Shown here: positions 16,485 to 25,236 of the stretch, piece after piece
Layout of the letters: the number at the start of each line of letters is the position of its first letter
How positions within the stretch are numbered: the stretch's first letter is position 1
Assembly (NCBI RefSeq): GCF_010645065.1
Contig: NZ_JAADZW010000002.1
Location: 372,001-436,000 of the forward strand
Reading direction: 5' to 3'
DNA from: Flavobacterium fluviatile
GTDB taxonomy: Bacteria; Bacteroidota; Bacteroidia; Flavobacteriales; Flavobacteriaceae
Length of the DNA: 64,000 nt
Translations under genes and position numbers: made by a program
Notes under the pieces: generated by a model
What the model was told of the DNA's origin: nothing
Seen by the model: the letters and a program-made list of their open reading frames with translations, nothing else
The model's database searches: none

Positions 16485-17936
16485 ATGTTTCAATTAACCA
16501 ATACTAAACCAACCACTCAGATTTCAAAAAAAGAGCGTTTTTTTAATACAAAACTTTCTAAATCAATTTTATTAGGATTTGCTTTTACCTGCCTTTCTCA
16601 ATATGAAGCAAAAGCGCAGTTTACACTTACAGGTCAGGTGAGACCTCGTGTAGAAGTCCGTGCAGGACAGGGAACTTTACAGCAGGATGGCGACAAAGCA
16701 GCGATTTTTACAAGCCAGAGAACAAGATTATCTGCAGGATATGCAGGATATCGTTTTAAGATTTTTACTTCTTTGCAGGATGTTCGCGTATGGGGACAGG
16801 ATGCTTCCTCTATCAACAGAACAACTACTGAGGCGAATAACGGAATCTTACTGCATGAAGCCTGGGCTGAAATTTTTTTAGTAGATACATTAAGTACGAT
16901 TCAGAATTTATCTGTAAAAGCCGGACGTCAGGAAATTTCATACGATGACCAAAAAGTTTTAGGAGGTTTAGACTGGTTACAGCAGGCGAGACGTCACGAT
17001 GCGATTATCCTGAAATATGCCAACAAAGGATGGATTGCGGATATCGGAGCTGCATTCAATCAAAACAAAGAACTGAATACGGGAACGATTTACAATGGAA
17101 CAAATCCGGCGTATGGCGCAGGAACAAACGGAATCGGAACCATGTACAAGTCCTTTCAGTATGCTTATATCGGCAAAAAGTTCTTCTTTGGGGATTTGTC
17201 TTTTCTCTTCTTTAAAGATGATTTCAACAAATATACTAACGTAACATCAGGTACGCCTCCAGTAACTGTAAAAGTAAATGGCGAAGGGGTTTGGAGCAGA
17301 AATACTACCGGAATTTACTATAACGTAAACGCAACCCGAAAATTAAATTTCATGGGAAGCTACTACTACCAGGGAGGTCGCGATAAAGACGGAAGATCTT
17401 TAAATGCTAATTTGTTTTCTATTACTTCAACGTATCAAGTTGGAAGAAAATTATTTATAGGTCCCGGAGTTGATTATTTATCAGGTGATGACGGAACCAC
17501 AGCCGTAACTGCTGATTCTAAAAACAACCGCTTTGACCCATTGTACGGGACACCACATAAATTCTGGGGAAGTATGGATTATTTTTATGCTGCCAACGGA
17601 TTCGGAAAGCAGGGTTTACTGAATTATTTCTTTAAAATAAAATACAATGCCAAAGAGAATCTGACTTTCGCTTTAGATCTTCACGGATTCGAATCGGCAA
17701 ATAAATTATCTAATGGTGCAGGCGGGGAACTAAACTCCTATTTGGGTACCGAATTAGATTTAACAATAAAATACAACCTGACAAAAATTATTAACCTTGA
17801 AGCAGGCTACTCCTTCATGAAGGCTACAAATTCTATGGCTTCTGCAGCAGTCAAAAACGTGGCAAACGCCGATTTAACCCCACAATTTGCTTACATCATG
17901 CTAAACATCAAACCAAATTTCCTTGCAAAAAAATAA
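16485..17936 (+). CDS. Alginate-export-like outer-membrane beta barrel
   Basis: A 483-residue protein with a long N-terminal signal peptide (cleavage likely after AKA, about 44) and a beta-strand-rich body starting FTLTGQVRPRVEVRAG, the usual start of the alginate-export/OprE-like barrel family. Alternating aromatic strands run to the C-terminal FAYIMLNIKPNF. The name reflects homology, not substrate. As first gene of an operon with nitrate importer genes it is probably the outer-membrane channel for nitrate or nitrite (inference). It is 27 bases from the next gene. Confidence 0.88.
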   Translation: MFQLTNTKPTTQISKKERFFNTKLSKSILLGFAFTCLSQYEAKAQFTLTGQVRPRVEVRAGQGTLQQDGDKAAIFTSQRTRLSAGYAGYRFKIFTSLQDVRVWGQDASSINRTTTEANNGILLHEAWAEIFLVDTLSTIQNLSVKAGRQEISYDDQKVLGGLDWLQQARRHDAIILKYANKGWIADIGAAFNQNKELNTGTIYNGTNPAYGAGTNGIGTMYKSFQYAYIGKKFFFGDLSFLFFKDDFNKYTNVTSGTPPVTVKVNGEGVWSRNTTGIYYNVNATRKLNFMGSYYYQGGRDKDGRSLNANLFSITSTYQVGRKLFIGPGVDYLSGDDGTTAVTADSKNNRFDPLYGTPHKFWGSMDYFYAANGFGKQGLLNYFFKIKYNAKENLTFALDLHGFESANKLSNGAGGELNSYLGTELDLTIKYNLTKIINLEAGYSFMKATNSMASAAVKNVANADLTPQFAYIMLNIKPNFLAKK

Positions 17937-17963
17937 TTAGAATAACTTTTAAATCTATTCAAA

Positions 17964-19178
17964 ATGAAAAAAATAAGCACATACACCAAAACGGTACTGA
18001 CTTTATTAGTAGTTATTATAGCTTCCTTTACGGAAATAACAGCACAAAACGATCCGGTAAAGCTTGGTTTTATTCCGCTAACAGACTGCTCCCCGATTGT
18101 AATGGCAAAAGAATTGGGATTGTTTAAAAAATACGGAGTTGAAGTCGTAGTAACCAAAGAATCTTCATGGGCTAACGTTCGTGATAAAATTTTAACCGGA
18201 GAATTAGACGGAGCGCACTGTCTGTATTCAATGCCATTTTCGGTTTATACAGGGGTAGGAGGAAAAGCAGGTTCTGAAATGAAAATTGCCATGATGCTAA
18301 ACGTAAATGGCCAGGCTATCTCACTTTCGAAAGATTTTTGTGGAAAAGTAGGTTTTAAACAAATGAATAAAGTGGCACCGGTTGTAGCTGCAAAATTAAA
18401 AGCCGAAAAAGAAGTGACATTTGCCATGACTTTCCCGGGAGGAACACACGATTTGTGGTTGCGTAACTGGATGGCGATTGCGGGGATTAATCAAAAAACT
18501 TCAAAAATCATTACAATTCCGCCTCCGCAGATGGTAGCCAATATGAAAGTTGGAAATATGGACGGATTTTGTGTTGGAGAGCCTTGGGGCGGAGTTGCCG
18601 TAAAACAGGGAGTTGGTTTTACACAGGTAGCCTCTCAGGATATTTGGAAAGACCATCCTGAAAAAGCTTTGGTTGTTAACAAAGGATTCAGTGAAAAACG
18701 CAGAACCGATCTTGTAAAAGTGATGAAAGCTGTTTTGGAAGCCTGCAAATGGCTAGATAATCCGGCCAACCGTAAAAAAGCAGCTGGCATAATAGGAAAA
18801 GCTCCTTATGTAAACGCCCCTGCTGATGTTATTGAAGCTCGTCTAATGGGTGATTATAACCTGGGCTGCAACCTTGGTACAGAAGTATATGATAATGATT
18901 ATATGCTGTTCCATAAAGGCGGAATGGTAAATTATCCTCGCAAATCTCACGCTATCTGGGCAATGGCGCAATTTGTAAGATTCGGATATTTGAAAGAAGC
19001 TCCTAACTACAAAGCCATTGCAGACAAACTGATCTTACAGGATTTATACGAAGAAGTGGCAAAAAGCATGAAAGTAAAAGTGCCAAATGATGATATGAAG
19101 CCTTTCTCATTAACCATTGACAAAACGGTTTTCGACCCTTCAAACCCTTCAGCTTATTTAAAAGTAGTTAAAAAATAA
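17964..19178 (+). CDS. nrtA: NrtA/CmpA-type nitrate-binding protein
   Basis: A 404-residue periplasmic binding protein for nitrate/nitrite. It has a signal peptide (cleavage likely after ITA, about 27), then VKLGFIPLTDCSPIVMAKELGLF, the classic NrtA/CmpA opening. Further family motifs are LDGAHCLYSMPF, FPGGTHDLWLRNWMAIAGI and DGFCVGEPWG. The family also holds bicarbonate and sulfonate relatives; nitrate is preferred because of the neighbouring reductase. No lipobox is seen, so it should be soluble. It is followed by a hairpin-bearing gap and then the permease. Confidence 0.92.
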   Translation: MKKISTYTKTVLTLLVVIIASFTEITAQNDPVKLGFIPLTDCSPIVMAKELGLFKKYGVEVVVTKESSWANVRDKILTGELDGAHCLYSMPFSVYTGVGGKAGSEMKIAMMLNVNGQAISLSKDFCGKVGFKQMNKVAPVVAAKLKAEKEVTFAMTFPGGTHDLWLRNWMAIAGINQKTSKIITIPPPQMVANMKVGNMDGFCVGEPWGGVAVKQGVGFTQVASQDIWKDHPEKALVVNKGFSEKRRTDLVKVMKAVLEACKWLDNPANRKKAAGIIGKAPYVNAPADVIEARLMGDYNLGCNLGTEVYDNDYMLFHKGGMVNYPRKSHAIWAMAQFVRFGYLKEAPNYKAIADKLILQDLYEEVAKSMKVKVPNDDMKPFSLTIDKTVFDPSNPSAYLKVVKK

Positions 19179-19210
19179 AGTGCTTACTAATCACTACGTT
19201 TAATTTTTCA

Positions 19211-19295
19211 GCCACAGATTGAATCATTTTAAAAGATTATTTCTTTAAACCTGCTTAAAGCTCTTTTGATCGGTAAGAATCTTTTACTCTGTGGC
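19211..19295 (+). repeat. Intercistronic hairpin between binding protein and permease genes
   Basis: Arms GCCACAGA (19211-19218) and TCTGTGGC (19288-19295), with inner arms AAAAGATT and AATCTTTT. It resembles a dispersed Flavobacterium repeat. In the operon mRNA it would form a hairpin that could protect the upstream message or lower downstream expression. Confidence 0.55.
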
Positions 19296-19345
19296 AGGAT
19301 TAACGTTCCGTTTTATAAATTAATTTCAACTTTAAATTAAAGATC

Positions 19346-20233
19346 ATGTCAGATAAAGATACATTAACATTAAGTGATATAAACGGTCAGGCCGAAGTTC
19401 TCACTTCGAATATTGCACCTGACGGAGTAAAAAACGACAAGTTTAAACTGCTGATCAGTCAATTGGCAGGAAAATTAAAATCGACCGCATTAGCCGGTAT
19501 TGGAGTCTTGGTTTTTATAGGCTTCTGGAGTCTGCTAAGCATTTATACCAAAGACGCTCTTCCGGGACCTTTGGCTACTTTTACTGTTTTAAAGGAAATG
19601 CTGAGCGATCCGTTTTATGATTATGGTCCGAATGACAAAGGAATCGGATTGCAGTTGTTCAATTCGATAAAAACGGTTTTGTCCGGATTTTTATTAGGCT
19701 CTTTAATAGCGATTCCAATCGGAATTTTGATGGGAGCAAGTACTATTTGCAAACAAATTTTCTATCCGATTGTACAGCTTTTAAAACCAGTTTCGCCTTT
19801 AGCATGGTTCCCAATTGGACTGGTGGTTTTTAAAGATACCGGAATGGCTACTATTTTTATCGTTTTCATCACCTCATTGTGGTCAACTTTAATCAATACT
19901 TCTTTCGGGATAGCATCAATTCCACAGGATCATAAGAATGTAGCAAAAGCTTTCGGATTCTCAAAAATGCGTTATTTAACCAAAATTTTGATTCCGTACA
20001 GTTTGCCACACATCATTACAGGATTGCGTTTGAGTATTAGTGTTGCATGGCTGGTAATTGTTGCAGGAGAAATGCTTTCGGGAGGTGCAGGAATCGGGTT
20101 CTTTGTATGGGACAGCTGGAATGCACTGAGTCTGGAAAAAGTAATTTCTGCCATCATCATTATCGGAATTGTGGGACTTCTTTTCGATAAATTATTCACT
20201 TTTATTGAAGGTAAAGTGGCATATAAAGCGTAA
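19346..20233 (+). CDS. nrtB: NrtB-type nitrate ABC transporter permease
   Basis: A 295-residue inner-membrane permease of the NrtB/TauC group. About six membrane helices follow a 55-residue cytoplasmic head. The EAA-like loop that docks the ATPase is visible as DHKNVAKAFGFSKMRYLTKILIP (about 190-213). SPLAWFPIGLVVFKD is a conserved family stretch. It works with the binding protein before it and the ATPase after it. Confidence 0.93.
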   Translation: MSDKDTLTLSDINGQAEVLTSNIAPDGVKNDKFKLLISQLAGKLKSTALAGIGVLVFIGFWSLLSIYTKDALPGPLATFTVLKEMLSDPFYDYGPNDKGIGLQLFNSIKTVLSGFLLGSLIAIPIGILMGASTICKQIFYPIVQLLKPVSPLAWFPIGLVVFKDTGMATIFIVFITSLWSTLINTSFGIASIPQDHKNVAKAFGFSKMRYLTKILIPYSLPHIITGLRLSISVAWLVIVAGEMLSGGAGIGFFVWDSWNALSLEKVISAIIIIGIVGLLFDKLFTFIEGKVAYKA

Positions 20234-20331
20234 AAAAAAGTTACTGAGGTTCTAAGAGGCTAAGATTCTAAGTTTTTCTTGAAACCTGAAACTTCAAACA
20301 ATCTAAAACAAACAATCTAAAATCAAAAGTC

Positions 20332-21138
20332 ATGAGTTACTTAGAAATAAAAAATTTAGAAATATCGTTCCCAACCCCAAAAGGTAAATATATAGCCGTT
20401 CGAGATATTAATTTATCTATTCAAAAAGGAGAAATCATCTCTATTATAGGGCATTCAGGCTGTGGAAAATCAACAATTATGAATGCAATTGGCGGAATGC
20501 TGAACCCAACCGGTGGCTCTGTTGAACTGGCTAATCAAAAAATAAAAGGACCGGGACCGGATCGCGGAATTGTTTTTCAAAATTACTCGCTTTTGCCCTG
20601 GCTGACGGTGGAGGAAAATATTTTTCAGGCTGTTGATTCAGTAATGAATGTTTCTAAAAAGGAAAAACATGAAATCGTAATTCAGAACCTGAAAATGGTA
20701 AATTTATATAGTCACAAAGACAAGTTACCGGGACAGCTTTCGGGCGGAATGAAACAGCGTGTTGCTATTGCGAGAGCTTTCGCCATTAATCCGGGCGTAT
20801 TGCTTCTGGACGAGCCGTTTGGTGCCTTAGATGCTTTGACGAAAGGTTCTATGCAACTGGAAGTTTTAAAATTATGGAACCTAAACAACCGCGAAAAAAC
20901 GATTGTAATGATTACCCATGATATAGAAGAAGCTTTGTTTTTATCAGACCGGATTGTGGTTCTCAATGATGGACCGGCTTCTACGATCCGCGAAATTGTT
21001 GAGGTACATTTACCGAGACCAAGAAACAAAATTGAAATTGTAAAAATGCCGGAATATATTGCCCTTAGGGATCGATTACTGCATTTACTGACCGATAAAT
21101 TCTCAATTGAAGATATGGGGATGAAATATCAGAATTAA
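20332..21138 (+). CDS. nrtD: NrtD-type nitrate ABC transporter ATPase
   Basis: A 268-residue ABC ATPase: Walker A GHSGCGKST (40-48), signature LSGGMKQR (about 136-143), Walker B VLLLDEPFGALD, and H-loop MITHDIEEAL. It carries no C-terminal binding-protein domain, so it is NrtD-like rather than NrtC-like. The missing regulatory domain could be supplied by the free-standing NrtA-like protein at 23582-24970 (inference). The last gene of the importer operon. Confidence 0.93.
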   Translation: MSYLEIKNLEISFPTPKGKYIAVRDINLSIQKGEIISIIGHSGCGKSTIMNAIGGMLNPTGGSVELANQKIKGPGPDRGIVFQNYSLLPWLTVEENIFQAVDSVMNVSKKEKHEIVIQNLKMVNLYSHKDKLPGQLSGGMKQRVAIARAFAINPGVLLLDEPFGALDALTKGSMQLEVLKLWNLNNREKTIVMITHDIEEALFLSDRIVVLNDGPASTIREIVEVHLPRPRNKIEIVKMPEYIALRDRLLHLLTDKFSIEDMGMKYQN

Positions 21139-21160
21139 TTTTAGTTATTTAATTTGTATG

Positions 21161-21188
21161 GTAGAGACACACCGCTGTGCGTCTCTAC
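21161..21188. repeat. Palindrome C copy 3, likely bidirectional terminator
   Basis: GTAGAGACACAC and GTGCGTCTCTAC form a stem followed by a run of T. It lies between convergent nrtD and hydrolase genes and shares its ends with the copies at 2332 and 2412. Here it probably doubles as a terminator for nrtD. Confidence 0.7.
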
Positions 21189-21195
21189 TTTTTTT

Positions 21196-21966
21196 TTATA
21201 GGTTTTCGTACCAGTTCAAAATATAATCAGCGACTTCTTCCCAGCCTTTTTCACCACAAATATAATGGCTTTTATCGTCAAATATTTTTACATCAACTTT
21301 GCTGTCGTGACTGGTGTATTTACCGGCGATTTTTTTAGTTAATTCAGGGGGAAATATTGCATCATTGCCTCCTCCTATAAATAAAATTGGCTGATGAGGC
21401 TTTTTGAAATCTACTTTCGAAAATGATCTTAAGAGTGTTTCCCTGCCAATTTTTTTACTCTCAGTAACAGCAACCAAATCATAGGCCTTGTCTTGTTCTT
21501 CTTTTTGGAGTGTATTAAAAAATGCACGGTTATACCACTCTCTTGAACCTAAATAGTATCTTTTTCGGGAAAAAATAGTGACAGCTGGCCAAACCATTTT
21601 TACTGTTGAAAAGGGAGGTAAAACATTTTTTGGTGGTGCGCCACTAATACTTACTGCAGCAGAGACTTTATTAAGATTCATCAGTTTTTGTACTGCAAGT
21701 CCGGCCATTGAATGGCCTATTACAAGTGGCTTTTCGGGCAATCTGTCAATGAATATTGCCATTTTGGTTACGACATCAACGAAACCTGTTCCTACAAGTT
21801 CCGGATGCAGCGTTTTGCGCAATCTATAAGGATCTCCTCCGTGTCCGGGACTGGGTGGTGCGTAAACTTTGAATCCTTTTTTTAGAAAATAGGCTTCCCA
21901 TTCAGACCATGTATTATTATTGACAAACATGCCATGTAACAATACAATTGTTTTTGATTTTACCAT
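21196..21966 (-). CDS. Alpha/beta hydrolase
   Basis: A 256-residue alpha/beta hydrolase. Seen: oxyanion segment LLHGMFVNN near the start, nucleophile Ser86 in GHSMAG, a likely acid in GGGNDAIFPPE (about 200), and catalytic His in KSHYICGEKGWEE (about 237). No signal peptide, so cytosolic. Substrate unknown; such enzymes split esters, amides or epoxides. It interrupts the two nitrate gene blocks with no evident link to them. Confidence 0.9.
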   Translation of the reverse strand: MVKSKTIVLLHGMFVNNNTWSEWEAYFLKKGFKVYAPPSPGHGGDPYRLRKTLHPELVGTGFVDVVTKMAIFIDRLPEKPLVIGHSMAGLAVQKLMNLNKVSAAVSISGAPPKNVLPPFSTVKMVWPAVTIFSRKRYYLGSREWYNRAFFNTLQKEEQDKAYDLVAVTESKKIGRETLLRSFSKVDFKKPHQPILFIGGGNDAIFPPELTKKIAGKYTSHDSKVDVKIFDDKSHYICGEKGWEEVADYILNWYENL

Positions 21967-22104
21967 TTTTTTTAATAATTTATTTATGAATAGATTTGGG
22001 TTCGTCTAGACATTAGTAAAGTATAGGGTGTGAATTTGTTTTCCTATATTTAAACAGTATGCTCAGGAAACTGTTTCAGGGTTCTTTAAATTTAGTTATA
22101 CCTG

Positions 22105-22734
22105 TCAGTCCTTTAATTTTCGACCTGTAAACCGAATTACAGAACCACTGCCTTTATGAAAAATTCCTTCATTTAATTGTATTTCTTTTTCTTCCAGTTC
22201 GATAATTTCATAATCTGGGAAATCAGCCTGGATTTCTTCAATTGAAAAAAGTGATCCAATATCTTTTGGCCCTCCCATTTTATCATTCTTAGCTATGTGT
22301 TCCAGATGTTTTTTACTGAAAGCTTCAAAAATTATGATGCCGCCTTTTCTCAAATAAGTACTCAGGGATTTATGTATAACCGATTTAATTTCAGCGGGAA
22401 AATGTGCATAAATTAACGCTATTGCATCAAATTGGCCAGTGTGGTAATTAAGAGAGTCTAATTCTCCTACCTGATAATCAATCGTTTCATTATTAGCTTC
22501 AGCAAGTTTTATCGCTTTGTTTTTTCCTTCGGCACTAATATCAAAAGCAGAAACCTTCCAGCCCAGACCTGCTGCAAAAACAGCATTTCTTCCTTCTCCT
22601 TCTGCCGGGAAAAGAATAGTTGCAGGGTTTAATTTTTCCAGTTGGTCTTTTAGGTAATTATTTGGTGCTTTGCCATAAGCAAATTCTTCATTGCTGTAAC
22701 GATCATCCCATCTTTGAGTCCAGGAGTTGTTCAT
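22105..22734 (-). CDS. SAM-dependent methyltransferase, TehB/thiopurine-like
   Basis: A 209-residue class I methyltransferase: [21 protein letters not shown] opening, SAM motif [16 protein letters not shown] (about 40-55), acidic motif AFDIS and motif [10 protein letters not shown]. The WDxRY...YG..P start and PAEGEGRN motif are shared with TehB/TPMT-like methyltransferases that act on metalloids or small thiols. Substrate unknown. No partner gene. Confidence 0.88.
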   Translation of the reverse strand: MNNSWTQRWDDRYSNEEFAYGKAPNNYLKDQLEKLNPATILFPAEGEGRNAVFAAGLGWKVSAFDISAEGKNKAIKLAEANNETIDYQVGELDSLNYHTGQFDAIALIYAHFPAEIKSVIHKSLSTYLRKGGIIIFEAFSKKHLEHIAKNDKMGGPKDIGSLFSIEEIQADFPDYEIIELEEKEIQLNEGIFHKGSGSVIRFTGRKLKD

Positions 22735-23030
22735 TATTTTTAGAAGTTGAAATTAATTATTAAATAGTGTTGACATTTTTTCTGAAATTTTCCGGACAAA
22801 ATTCATTTTAGCAAAAAAAGTATCTCCTCGCATGTGTGCCATTTCAGGAGAATATTTATTGGTTGCTTTTGCCGGCAAATTTGACTAAGGTGATTTTGTT
22901 ATTAATTACTTTAATTGCGCCAGAAAAAAGAGATAAAAACATTTAGTTTTTTCCTGAATACAATTTTGTAATTAAAGCTTTGATTTTTACAATTTGCGAT
23001 TTAGTCTGAATATCGCTTTGTGTTTTAGTC

Positions 23031-23396
23031 TTAACCAACAAGTGTTGTTGTACCACTATTGATATCAATTTCTGCAAAATTATGTTTTCCAATAACAATA
23101 AGCAGTTTGTTTGTATTATAACCTATATATCTTATTTGAGGTTCTCCCACTTTTGGTTTTCCACAAGCAGAAATTACATTGGTTTGCCATTTCAGTTTGC
23201 TTCTTTTGTAGGCAGATATTGTTTGTAGGTCATTTTCAACATAATAGACAATGTTGTTTTTTTTAATTCCTCTTTTTTGTGTTTTTGCAAAATTTATTTC
23301 TGAGTTTTTTGAAATTAAATCATCATTAAATTTTTCAGCAATACCGGTTTGAGTTACAAAAAAGGTTAACATAGATAACTTGAAGAAATGTTTCAT
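23031..23396 (-). CDS. Small exported protein of unknown function
   Basis: A protein of 121 residues I do not recognise. A signal peptide is clear (MKHFFKLSMLTFFVTQTGIA), followed by a short basic beta-rich body (VYYVENDLQTISAYKRSKLKW) and ending FAEIDINSGTTTLVG. The start at 23396 is preferred; a start at 23429 would put 11 polar residues before the signal. The body looks like a small beta domain. Gaps of about 300 and 150 bases on each side hold nothing clear. Confidence 0.6.
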   Translation of the reverse strand: MKHFFKLSMLTFFVTQTGIAEKFNDDLISKNSEINFAKTQKRGIKKNNIVYYVENDLQTISAYKRSKLKWQTNVISACGKPKVGEPQIRYIGYNTNKLLIVIGKHNFAEIDINSGTTTLVG

Positions 23397-23581
23397 TAGG
23401 ATAGAATTTGGGGTTCTTAATCGCTTCAAATATAAATAATTAAAGTATATAAAGAATTTTTAATGAAAAAAAAATAACACCCTCTTCCGAAATAGGAAAA
23501 GGGTGAAATATATATGGAATTTTTGAATAAAACTTATTTTTTCCTGGGAATAATTTTCAATTAAAAAATAAATCTATTTAG

Positions 23582-24970
23582 CTACTCTTTAATCCCAATT
23601 TTAAAACCTTTAATATATTCCAGCGGTTTTTTTCCGTCGTACATCATATTATCAATAAATTCTGTGGTTGCCGGTTTATACCCATCGGTTTCCGGAATTT
23701 CTGCTTTTGTCAAAAATCCTTCTTCTACTAATAATTTGGCAGCAGTCATCCAGATTTCGGGTTTGTAAACTTCTTTGATTTTTGAATGGTACCAGTCGTT
23801 TGTTTTAGGTTCTGCAATTTGTCCCCAGCGTTTCATCTGTGTCATAAACCAGATTCCGTCGGAATAATAAGGATAGGTTGCATTATATCTGAAAAAAACA
23901 TTGAAATCGGGAACAGACCGGATATCTCCTTTTTCAAATTCAAATGTTCCCAGCATGGAGTTGTCTATGACTTTTTTTTCACCATCAACATAAGCCGATT
24001 TTGATAAAATGCGGGTAGCTTCTTTTCTGTTTTCAGGATTATCCAGCCATTTTCCTGCTTTAATCAAAGCTTTTGTAATAGCAATGGTAGTATTTGGGTA
24101 CTTTTCTACAAATTCCCTGGTCATCACAAATACTTTTTCAGGATGATTTTTCCAGATTTCCCTGCTTGTTACAACCGGCACACCAATTCCCTTATCAACC
24201 GCCTGCTGATTCCAGGGCTCTCCAACGCAGTAAGCATTTATGGTGCCTGCAAGCAAAGTTTCGGGCATTTGTGGAGGTGCTGTAACATTCAGTAACACAT
24301 CAGCGCCGGTTATTCCTTTACTTCCCTGTATATTTTTGTTGTTGTAAAATCCCGGATTGATTCCGCCAGCTGCAAGCCAGTAGCGTAATTGATAATTATG
24401 ATTCGAATAAGCAGATACAACACCAATTACAAAAGGTTTGTGGAGTTTTTTATACATATTTAAAGCCGGCATTAGGGCAGTTGCCGGTATTGGATGAACA
24501 GGTCTTCCGTATTCTTGCGGAATGCTATCTACAATTTTTGACCAGATGTCATTAGAAACCGTAATCGCATTCCCATTCAGGTCCATAGAAAATGTGGTAA
24601 CAAGGGCGCCTTGTCTTCCGCAGCCTACAGCGGCAGCTATGGGCTGACCGGCAAGCATCTGAGCACCGTCTATTTGCTGATCGATCACTTTATCTAAAAT
24701 ATCCCTCCAGTTAGCCTGTACTTCCAGTTTTACATTTAAACCTTCTGCTTCAAAAAAGCCCAGATGTTTTGCAATTGCCAAAGGGGCCATGTCGGTTAGT
24801 TTAATGAATCCAATTGTTATGTCTGGTTTCTCCAGAGCTAATTTTTTTGTTGTTGGAGGATCTATTATTCGGGTTTTAAAAAGAGTTTCATTTGTGCTTT
24901 TTTCCTTAAAACTGAAAACAATAAAGGACGCCATAGCAAGCACAGACAATCTGAGTAATGTTGATTTCAT
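23582..24970 (-). CDS. Second, free-standing NrtA-like binding protein
   Basis: A 462-residue NrtA/CmpA-type protein: hydrophobic N-terminal signal or anchor, then ITIGFIKLTDMAPLAIAKHLGFF, IDGAQMLAGQPIAAAVGCG, MDLNGNAITVSN and TINAYCVGEPWNQQAV. It is about 60 residues longer than the NrtA of the importer operon and clearly diverged from it. There is no permease or ATPase next to it, and narK is its upstream neighbour on the same strand. It may share the NrtB-NrtD permease or act as a nitrate sensor. No TACGTA operator precedes it; an inverted repeat (AACTCT/AGAGTT) lies at 25013-25033. Confidence 0.88.
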   Translation of the reverse strand: MKSTLLRLSVLAMASFIVFSFKEKSTNETLFKTRIIDPPTTKKLALEKPDITIGFIKLTDMAPLAIAKHLGFFEAEGLNVKLEVQANWRDILDKVIDQQIDGAQMLAGQPIAAAVGCGRQGALVTTFSMDLNGNAITVSNDIWSKIVDSIPQEYGRPVHPIPATALMPALNMYKKLHKPFVIGVVSAYSNHNYQLRYWLAAGGINPGFYNNKNIQGSKGITGADVLLNVTAPPQMPETLLAGTINAYCVGEPWNQQAVDKGIGVPVVTSREIWKNHPEKVFVMTREFVEKYPNTTIAITKALIKAGKWLDNPENRKEATRILSKSAYVDGEKKVIDNSMLGTFEFEKGDIRSVPDFNVFFRYNATYPYYSDGIWFMTQMKRWGQIAEPKTNDWYHSKIKEVYKPEIWMTAAKLLVEEGFLTKAEIPETDGYKPATTEFIDNMMYDGKKPLEYIKGFKIGIKE

Positions 24971-25094
24971 ACTGACTGAGTTTAGGTTAAAAAAAATAAA
25001 ATTTGGTATTTGAACTCTAACAATTAAAGAGTTGTGAATTATTCTTTATAATAATTCGTTTGGAAAATGATACTAATCCTTTGGAAGAAAATCT

Positions 25095-25133
25095 ATAAAA
25101 AAGAGTTTCCGGAATAAATCAGAAACTCTTTTT
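25095..25133. terminator. Bidirectional terminator after narK
   Basis: Stem AAGAGTTTC / GAAACTCTT with a 12-base loop and T runs on both strands. On the minus strand it ends narK transcription, so the binding-protein gene downstream has its own promoter. Confidence 0.8.
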
Positions 25134-25236
25134 TGAAATCCTTTTTTAGCGATAAAAAAAAGGGATAAAAAACAGAACAGTTTGGCTAAAGCCTAATTCA
25201 AATAACTAAATAACTAAGAATTAAAAAAATATAAAA

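Noticed and set aside
22741..23030. Possible gene remnant between methyltransferase and small exported gene
   Set aside because: Translations in both strands have frequent stops and no recognisable motif.
25013..25033. AACTCT/AGAGTT inverted repeat as a regulon operator
   Set aside because: It does not match TACGTA-N4-TACGTA and lacks a nearby -7 box; could be weak symmetry in AT-rich DNA.
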